64,000 bases of DNA from Pseudomonadota bacterium (lineage in GTDB: Bacteria; Pseudomonadota; Gammaproteobacteria; Burkholderiales; REEB80), in assembly GCA_028873515.1 (NCBI GenBank), contig JAGWIG010000003.1, positions 1 to 64,000 on the forward strand, read 5' to 3'. Made by a program: the position numbers and the translations under genes. Numbering within the stretch: the stretch's first letter is position 1; each line of letters begins with the position of its first letter. The notes beneath the pieces were generated by a model. It did not search any database, had not been told where the DNA came from, and saw nothing but the letters and a program-made list of their open reading frames with translations. Positions 58,082-64,000 of this stretch are shown in pieces.

Positions 58082-59359
58082 ATGGACAGGAACTCTACTG
58101 AATCCTGGCTTGAATATCTGGAAAGCCTGCACCCGGTCGCCATAGATTTGAGCCTTGATCGGGTAGCCATGGTTCGGGTTCGAGCAAAACTTGATCCAGA
58201 GTTCCCGATAATTACAGTCGGAGGTACTAACGGGAAGGGATCTACCTGCGCCATGCTTGAGTCCATGCTCCGTTCAGCAGGATATAAGGTTGGCTGTTAT
58301 ACCTCTCCTCATCTTGTCCGCTACAATGAACGGGTGCGAATTAACGGTGTGGAAGTTGGAAATTTAGCCTTGTGTCACTCATTTGCTCAAATTGATGATG
58401 CGCGTGATGGAATCGGGTTGACATATTTCGAGTTTGGTACACTTGCAGCCATGTCCTGTTTCATTAAAGAAGACGTAGATATTGCAGTTTTGGAAGTGGG
58501 ATTGGGTGGAAGGCTTGATGCAGTCAATATTTTTGATGCAGATTGTGCAGTATTGACCAGTGTTGATTTGGATCACATGGATTATCTTGGTGATAATCGA
58601 GAAGCAATAGGTTACGAAAAAGCCGGGATTTTCCGTTCTGGGCGCCCAGCCATTTATGCCGAAATGGATATTCCTTTTACTGTAATGCATCATGCTGAAG
58701 AAATCGGAGCAAATCTACAGGTGCTTGGAAGGGATTTCAGTTATGAACGAACAGATAATACATGGGCATTCAATTGCAGGGGCGAGAATATTCATGGATT
58801 ACCGCATCCTGGTATGAAGGGTGAATACCAGTTTCGAAATGCGAGCGCTGCATTAATGGCGCTTCATATGCTCAGGAATCAGCTTCAAGTCCCTTTTGAG
58901 TCACTGGTTCAGGGAATTGAACAAGCTATTGTTCCTGGCCGGTTTCAGATAAAGGGCAAGCGACCCTTGATTATTTTTGATGTTGCCCATAATCCGCATG
59001 CAGCGCATGCGTTGGCAGACAATCTTGAAAACCTGCCCTGCAAGGGGAGGACCATTGCCGTTTTTGCCATGTTGGCGGACAAGGACGTAAGTGCTGTCAT
59101 TGAGATCATGAAACCGATGATTAATACCTGGTGCATTGCCAACATAGATCATCCGCGCGGTGCCAAGGCCATTCAGTTGAAGGAGCTCCTGAATCTTAAT
59201 GCAGCTGGGTCATCAATAGAGTGTTTTGTTAATCCGGCATCAGCTTTTGCATATGCCTGTAATATTGCTGTTGAAAATGATAGAATTGTCGTTTTTGGTT
59301 CATTTCATACTGTGGCCGATTGCCTCGGCGCGCAGGAGCGCGCAGTTGTTTCAGGTTGA
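58082..59359 (+). CDS. folC: Dihydrofolate synthase / folylpolyglutamate synthase
   Basis: A 425-residue Mur-ligase-fold enzyme with the P-loop TVGGTNGKGSTCAM, YTSPHLVRYNERVRING, LEVGLGGRLDAVN and DVAHNPHAA. It adds glutamate to dihydropteroate and folates. It lies in the accD-folC-dedD-cvpA-purF cluster. Confidence 0.95.
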   Translation: MDRNSTESWLEYLESLHPVAIDLSLDRVAMVRVRAKLDPEFPIITVGGTNGKGSTCAMLESMLRSAGYKVGCYTSPHLVRYNERVRINGVEVGNLALCHSFAQIDDARDGIGLTYFEFGTLAAMSCFIKEDVDIAVLEVGLGGRLDAVNIFDADCAVLTSVDLDHMDYLGDNREAIGYEKAGIFRSGRPAIYAEMDIPFTVMHHAEEIGANLQVLGRDFSYERTDNTWAFNCRGENIHGLPHPGMKGEYQFRNASAALMALHMLRNQLQVPFESLVQGIEQAIVPGRFQIKGKRPLIIFDVAHNPHAAHALADNLENLPCKGRTIAVFAMLADKDVSAVIEIMKPMINTWCIANIDHPRGAKAIQLKELLNLNAAGSSIECFVNPASAFAYACNIAVENDRIVVFGSFHTVADCLGAQERAVVSG

Positions 59360-59389
59360 GAGCATGTCATTTTTTTGATGTGGAAAATC

Positions 59390-60058
59390 ATGGCGAACGA
59401 ACGCTTGAGCGATGAGGCAATTCAGTTTAGGGCCAAAGCCAGACGACGGTTGATTGGTGCTGTCATATTATCATTGGCTGCTGTAGTCATTTTACCCTGG
59501 GCTCTTGAGAGTCATCCGCCCACTGTTTCCCCCGGTTTGGCTGTTTATCTCTACCCAGATAAGCCAAATAAAGCGGATGTAACGGGTATCATGTCACCTG
59601 CGACAACTACAGTGGCAGGATCAGTTGCTTCTCCTGCTCCAGGATTGGCTGCACAATATCCAGAGGCTGGTTCTGCCAGTATCCGTAAAACGAAGAACAA
59701 TCCTGTTTCAGCCAAGTCTTTTGTCCAGTCGGGTAAGGTAACAGGGGAGGTCGCTAAAAAGGCAGCTACGACACAAATAAAGTCAAAATTGGATATTGCA
59801 ACATCTCAAGGGCCTTTACCTGAGTCCTATGCAGTTCAACTTGGGCTTTTTTCAGATCCTGACAATGCAAAAAAAATATCGGCAAAAATAGCTTTACTGG
59901 GATTTAAAGGAGATTTGAAAAAGGTTCATTTGCCCAGTGGAAATGCTATAAGGGTGAGAATAGGTCCCTTTGTAACCAAAACCCAGGCTGAACAGGCCAT
60001 TTCCAAGCTTGAAAAAAATAATATAAAAGGGGTGCTGGTAGCAAATAATGAATCCTAG
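59390..60058 (+). CDS. dedD: SPOR-domain protein (DedD-like)
   Basis: A 222-residue protein with a short cytoplasmic N-terminus (MANERLSDEAIQFRAKARRR), one membrane segment (LIGAVILSLAAVVILPWAL), a Pro/Ala/Thr-rich periplasmic linker and a C-terminal SPOR domain (~145-222; YAVQLGLFSDPDNAKKI, IRVRIGPFVTKTQAEQAI). SPOR domains bind denuded glycan at the septum. ATG 59390 has GGA upstream and the family-like start; ATG 59378 is possible. Confidence 0.9.
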   Translation: MANERLSDEAIQFRAKARRRLIGAVILSLAAVVILPWALESHPPTVSPGLAVYLYPDKPNKADVTGIMSPATTTVAGSVASPAPGLAAQYPEAGSASIRKTKNNPVSAKSFVQSGKVTGEVAKKAATTQIKSKLDIATSQGPLPESYAVQLGLFSDPDNAKKISAKIALLGFKGDLKKVHLPSGNAIRVRIGPFVTKTQAEQAISKLEKNNIKGVLVANNES

Positions 60059-60087
60059 ACTGGATTTGAATCGGGAGTTTGAGTGGT

Positions 60088-60579
60088 TTGACGGTATTTG
60101 ACTATAGTGCCATTTTTATTATTGTGATTTCGGTATTTATCGGGCTCGTTCGCGGTTTGACACGGGAACTCTTGTCGCTTGTAGGGTGGTTTCTGTCTAT
60201 CTGGCTGGTTATGCATGAAACGTTGACTACAGCCAGCTTATTGCCGGTAGGTATTGCATCTCAGGCTGGTCGGGATTTTTTGGCATTTTTACTATTGTTT
60301 GTTCTTGGCTTTCTGGTGGCTTGGCTGGTAAGGATCCTGTTAACGAGGTTTGTTGAAGGGATTGGCCTGGGTGGCCTGGATCGTATTCTGGGTATGGTTT
60401 TTGGTGGGATGCGAGGGGTCGCCGTATGTATGGTTTTGGTGCTTGCTGCAGGATTTACATCGCTGCCGCAGCGACCTTTCTGGTCGCAGGCGATGTTAAG
60501 CCGGCCTTTGGTGACCATGGTGAAATCCGTTTTGCCCTGGTTGCCATCTGATGTAGTCAAACGGGTTCATTACGGGTAA
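60088..60579 (+). CDS. cvpA: CvpA family membrane protein
   Basis: A 163-residue protein with about four membrane segments: [20 protein letters not shown] at the start, then [12 protein letters not shown], and [20 protein letters not shown]. This is the CvpA fold named for colicin V production. TTG 60088 is preferred, since GGGAG lies ten bases upstream; TTG 60079 is too close to that site. The gene precedes purF by four bases, the classic cvpA-purF operon. Confidence 0.9.
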   Translation: MTVFDYSAIFIIVISVFIGLVRGLTRELLSLVGWFLSIWLVMHETLTTASLLPVGIASQAGRDFLAFLLLFVLGFLVAWLVRILLTRFVEGIGLGGLDRILGMVFGGMRGVAVCMVLVLAAGFTSLPQRPFWSQAMLSRPLVTMVKSVLPWLPSDVVKRVHYG

Positions 60580-60583
60580 ATCT

Positions 60584-62104
60584 ATGTGTGGAATACTGGG
60601 TATTGTGGCAAAGGATCCTGTAGGTCAATTGCTCTATGATGGTTTGCAAGTACTTCAGCATCGTGGTCAGGATGCTGCGGGAATTGTAACGAGCGAAGGT
60701 CATCGGTTTCATATGCATAAGGGTGCCGGACTAGTTCGCGACGTTTTCAGAACCCGGGATATGCGCGCCTTGACTGGAAATGCGGGAATTGGCCATGTGC
60801 GTTATCCTACCGCTGGCTCGGCTTTTTCTACACTGGAAGCCCAGCCTTTTTATGTGAATTCCCCATATGGTGTGGTACTGGCACATAATGGCAACCTGAC
60901 GAACACTGATATACTGAAGCAAGAACTGTACCTGCAAGATTTCAGGCATGTAAATACGGGTTCAGACTCTGAAGTGTTGCTTAATGTGCTTGCACATGAA
61001 CTAGAGCGATGCTCGCATCATCACAAGCTTGATGTTGCCACCATATTTGCTGCTGTGGCTGGTGTTCATAGCCGGTGTCTCGGAGCGTATGCCGTAGTTG
61101 CGATGATCGCCGGTTATGGCCTTCTTGCCTTTCGCGATCCATGTGGGATCCGTCCTTTAGTTTTTGGAAAAAGGTCTGTAGCGAGAGGAGATGAATATCT
61201 GGTTGCATCTGAAAGTGTAGCGCTGGATGTATTAGGTTTTAATCTTGAGCGCAATGTGGCACCTGGGGAAGCGGTCTTTATAGATCTGGAAGGAAATTTC
61301 TATGCCCAGCAATGTGCTGAACATTCAGTTTTATCCCCTTGCATATTTGAGTATGTCTATCTTGCGCGTCCGGATTCGGTCATTGATGGTATTTCTGTCT
61401 ATGAAACCAGGTTAAGAATGGGAGAGCGCCTGGCTAAAAAAATACGCCGGGAATGGTCGCATTTGTCAATCGATGTTGTGATACCCATACCTGATACCAG
61501 CAGGCATAGTGCCCTTCAGCTTGCCAATCTTCTGGATTTGACCTATCGAGAAGGATTTATCAAGAACCGGTATATTGGCCGTACATTTATCATGCCTGGA
61601 CAGTCTACCCGTAAAAAATCAGTTAGGCAGAAGCTTAATGCGATCGATTTTGAATTTCAGGGAAAAAATGTTCTTCTGGTTGATGATTCCATAGTCCGTG
61701 GAACTACAAGCAGGGAAATTGTTCAGATGGCACGTGATGCTGGTGCCATGAAGGTCTATTTCGCCTCAGCGGCGCCACCAGTGCGATATCCGAATGTTTA
61801 CGGGATTGACATGCCTTGTGCGAGTGAACTTTTGGCAACAGGTAAATCGGATGTGGAAATCTGCCGTGAGATTGGTGCTGATGCATTGATATATCAGGAT
61901 TTGGAGGATCTTCTTGGCGCGGCGCGTGATGGCAATCCATCTGTGCTAGCCTTTGAAGCGTCGTGCTTTAATGGTAATTATATTACTGGAGACATCACTC
62001 CGGAACTGCTCGCCCAGGTGGCGGGAAACCGTGAGTCATATGATGCGGATTGGGAAGCACAGAGGGGTCAGTTGGATCTGAGCCTGGCTGATGGAAATTC
62101 CTGA
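60584..62104 (+). CDS. purF: Amidophosphoribosyltransferase
   Basis: A 506-residue enzyme. The N-terminal glutaminase begins MCGILGIV with Cys2 as nucleophile after Met removal, and includes [11 protein letters not shown] and GHVRYPTAG. The PRPP site is in [18 protein letters not shown]. It makes phosphoribosylamine, the first committed purine step. Confidence 0.97.
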   Translation: MCGILGIVAKDPVGQLLYDGLQVLQHRGQDAAGIVTSEGHRFHMHKGAGLVRDVFRTRDMRALTGNAGIGHVRYPTAGSAFSTLEAQPFYVNSPYGVVLAHNGNLTNTDILKQELYLQDFRHVNTGSDSEVLLNVLAHELERCSHHHKLDVATIFAAVAGVHSRCLGAYAVVAMIAGYGLLAFRDPCGIRPLVFGKRSVARGDEYLVASESVALDVLGFNLERNVAPGEAVFIDLEGNFYAQQCAEHSVLSPCIFEYVYLARPDSVIDGISVYETRLRMGERLAKKIRREWSHLSIDVVIPIPDTSRHSALQLANLLDLTYREGFIKNRYIGRTFIMPGQSTRKKSVRQKLNAIDFEFQGKNVLLVDDSIVRGTTSREIVQMARDAGAMKVYFASAAPPVRYPNVYGIDMPCASELLATGKSDVEICREIGADALIYQDLEDLLGAARDGNPSVLAFEASCFNGNYITGDITPELLAQVAGNRESYDADWEAQRGQLDLSLADGNS

Positions 62105-62158
62105 TTTTCCAGAATGCCTGGAGAGGACACATCAACTGATTTGACGCTGGAGACTGTA

Positions 62159-63322
62159 ATGCCAAAAAACTCTTTGCAGACTGATGCAATACGTGCTGGA
62201 AGCCACCCAAGCCAATTTCATGAGCATTCCGAGGCCTTGTACCTGACTTCAAGTTTTACATACAATAGTGCGGCTGAAGCTGCCGCAGTCTTTATTGGCG
62301 AGAAGGAAGGCTATATCTATTCACGGTTTTCCAACCCGACCGTAACGGCGATGCAGGAGCGCCTTGCTGCCATTGAAGGTGCTGAGGCATGTGTGGCCAC
62401 GGCATCGGGCATGTCAGCCATCCTGGCGACAGTAATGGCTCATTTGAGTGCAGGTGATCATATACTTGCTTCATCAAGTCTTTTTGGTTCTACAATTTCC
62501 CTGTTTAATAATATTTTGAAAAGATTCGGTATTACGGTTAGTTATGTTGCTCCGGCAGATAGGGCTGGCTGGGAGAAAGCGGTTCGCCCGGAAACCAGAA
62601 TGATTTTTGTGGAAACCCCCTCCAATCCGCTTACGGAAATTATAGATCTGGAGCATGTTTCTAGCGTTTCTAAAAAACATGGTCTGCTTTTTGTGGTTGA
62701 TAACTGTTTTTGTTCCCCTGCAGTTCAGCGCCCCCTTAAGATGGGTGCAGATCTTGTTCTCCACTCAGCAACCAAGTATCTGGATGGGCAAGGTCGAGTT
62801 TTAGGGGGTGCTGTTGCCGGATCGAAGCTTCTTATTGAACCGGTATATGCCTTTTTACGTACTGCAGGGCCGAGTATAAGCCCCTTTAATGCCTGGGTGA
62901 TTCTCAAGGGCATGGAAACCTTGAAGATCCGGATGGATGCACATGCAATCAATGCATTATTGCTGGCTCAATGGCTGTCTGATCACCCCCGGATAAATCG
63001 TGTTTATTATCCCGGACTGGCGTCTCACCCTCAGCATGAACTTGCAATGAGACAGCAAAGCAATGGTGGAGGTATTGTTGCTTTTGAAGTCAAGGGTGGG
63101 CGAGAAGGGGCATGGAAAGTTATAGATGCCTGCGAACTGATTTCCATTACAGGAAATCTCGGGGATGTGAAAAGTACGATTACCCATCCGGCCTCGACAA
63201 CCCATGCTCGCATCAGCCCTCAGGAGAGGGAGGCTGCAGGCATCAAGGAAGGGCTTGTCCGTATTAGCGTTGGACTGGAATCAATTGAGGATCTGAAGAG
63301 TGATCTTGCACGGGGTTTGTAA
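62159..63322 (+). CDS. metZ: O-succinylhomoserine sulfhydrylase
   Basis: A 387-residue Cys/Met-metabolism PLP enzyme: TSSFTYNSAAEAAAVF, YSRFSNPTVTAMQERLA, ETPSNPLTEIIDL and the PLP lysine in LHSATKYLDGQGRVLGG. The purF-metZ linkage and the GQGRVLGG segment favour MetZ over MetB or MetC. It makes homocysteine directly from sulfide. ATG 62159 has GGAG six bases upstream; ATG 62114 would add 15 residues. Confidence 0.92.
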   Translation: MPKNSLQTDAIRAGSHPSQFHEHSEALYLTSSFTYNSAAEAAAVFIGEKEGYIYSRFSNPTVTAMQERLAAIEGAEACVATASGMSAILATVMAHLSAGDHILASSSLFGSTISLFNNILKRFGITVSYVAPADRAGWEKAVRPETRMIFVETPSNPLTEIIDLEHVSSVSKKHGLLFVVDNCFCSPAVQRPLKMGADLVLHSATKYLDGQGRVLGGAVAGSKLLIEPVYAFLRTAGPSISPFNAWVILKGMETLKIRMDAHAINALLLAQWLSDHPRINRVYYPGLASHPQHELAMRQQSNGGGIVAFEVKGGREGAWKVIDACELISITGNLGDVKSTITHPASTTHARISPQEREAAGIKEGLVRISVGLESIEDLKSDLARGL

Positions 63323-63346
63323 GGGTTTATAACTGGAAAGGATATC

Positions 63347-63844
63347 ATGGTCAGGCTTCATACAAATTTTGGGATGATAACATTGGAACTTGATTCGGAG
63401 CGTGCGCCGGAAACAGTTGAGAATTTTCTTGAATATGTACGCACTGGATATTATGACAATACGATATTTCATCGTGTCATTGATGGATTTATGATTCAAG
63501 GTGGTGGGTTTACCTCGGACATGCGGCAAAAACCTACGCGTGATCCGATAGCCAATGAAGCAGGCAATGGTTTGAAAAATGAGATTTATACGGTAGCGAT
63601 GGCGAGGACAAATGAGCCTCATTCGGCTACGAGTCAGTTTTTCATTAATGTATCAAATAATGATTTTCTGAATTTTAGCGCACCAACTACCCGTCAATTC
63701 GGCTATGCAGTTTTTGGACATATTGCTGAAGGACAGGAGGTTATTGATACTATCCGCCAGGTAAAGACTGGATCGAGAGGAATGCATCAGGATGTACCGG
63801 TAGAGCCAGTTGTGATCGAGCGTGCTGAAATTATCGAAGAATAA
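63347..63844 (+). CDS. ppiB: Peptidyl-prolyl cis-trans isomerase, cyclophilin type
   Basis: A 165-residue cyclophilin without a signal peptide: [44 protein letters not shown] and [10 protein letters not shown]. It is probably a cytoplasmic folding catalyst. The typical catalytic FHRV and QFFI motifs are intact. lpxH follows three bases after its stop, a common ppiB-lpxH pair. Confidence 0.95.
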   Translation: MVRLHTNFGMITLELDSERAPETVENFLEYVRTGYYDNTIFHRVIDGFMIQGGGFTSDMRQKPTRDPIANEAGNGLKNEIYTVAMARTNEPHSATSQFFINVSNNDFLNFSAPTTRQFGYAVFGHIAEGQEVIDTIRQVKTGSRGMHQDVPVEPVVIERAEIIEE

Positions 63845-63847
63845 TTT

Positions 63848-64000
63848 ATGGACTGTACGTTTTTTATATCCGATTTGCATTTGAATGAAGGGAGCTTTAA
63901 GGCTAATGAGGCCTTGATGCGATTTCTGGAAGGTCCGGCTCCACAAGCGGATGCAATTTATATTCTGGGAGATTTGTTTGAATACTGGGTTGGCGACGAC
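63848..64000 (+). CDS. lpxH: UDP-2,3-diacylglucosamine diphosphatase (partial, runs off the right edge)
   Basis: Only the first 51 codons are present. They show the metallophosphoesterase start FFISDLHLNE and the second metal motif LGDLFEYWVGDD, both hallmarks of LpxH. The enzyme cleaves UDP-diacylglucosamine in lipid A synthesis, so the host makes lipopolysaccharide. The gene is cut by the window end. Confidence 0.93.
   Translation, partial: MDCTFFISDLHLNEGSFKANEALMRFLEGPAPQADAIYILGDLFEYWVGDD

Overview
The window looks like a chromosomal segment of a Gram-negative proteobacterium, most likely of the betaproteobacterial type. The order leuC-leuD-leuB-asd-fimV-truA-trpF-trpB-trpA-accD-folC-dedD-cvpA-purF-metZ is familiar from Betaproteobacteria, and so is nrdR-ribD-ribE-ribBA-ribH-nusB-thiL-pgpA-pncC-recA-recX-alaS. 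lpxH and fimV indicate an outer membrane and type IV pilus machinery. I cannot name the species.

Bases 1 to about 20,861 form an accessory (defence) island. It holds an AbiE abortive-infection toxin-antitoxin pair (306-2533), in which the toxin carries a C-terminal WYL-like domain and a cysteine cluster. Then come about 2 kb of degenerate DNA with a truncated EAL gene and a dead IS3-family copy, followed by a complete but rearranged type I-F CRISPR-Cas system (4881-18979). On the minus strand a wHTH-WYL regulator and a Cas2-Cas3 fusion form one operon. Diverging from it on the plus strand are short csy1 (cas8f), short csy2 (cas5f), csy3 (cas7f), cas6f and cas1, then an AT-rich leader and 91 apparently identical 28-bp repeats with 90 spacers. 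The distal end of the array abuts a 5'-truncated, nonsense-mutated IS1595-type transposase. A tyrosine integrase follows, and then the 3' part of a tRNA-Thr(CGT) gene (20812-20861). That fragment reads as the right attachment site of the island, so the left end, with the intact tRNA, should lie outside the window.

From 20,862 rightward is the backbone: a YeiH-type transporter divergent from its LysR regulator; an EAL-HDOD signalling protein; an esterase; mogA and darP divergent from pmbA; the nrdR/riboflavin/nusB/thiL/pgpA/pncC cluster; recA-recX-alaS; a minus-strand pyruvate dehydrogenase operon with E1-alpha, E1-beta and an unusual single-chain E2-E3 fusion; aroC and an MFS transporter; leucine, aspartate-semialdehyde and tryptophan genes; accD-folC-dedD-cvpA-purF-metZ; ppiB; and the start of lpxH at the right edge.

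The most unusual material is the island. It has a type I-F locus whose adaptation gene cas1 is placed after cas6f and whose cas2-3 is in a separate, divergently transcribed operon with a BrxR/CapW-like WYL regulator. A palindrome encloses the -10 box of that operon. A second WYL-like domain sits on the AbiE toxin in the same island. All assignments come from reading the sequence and remembered family motifs; no database search was run.
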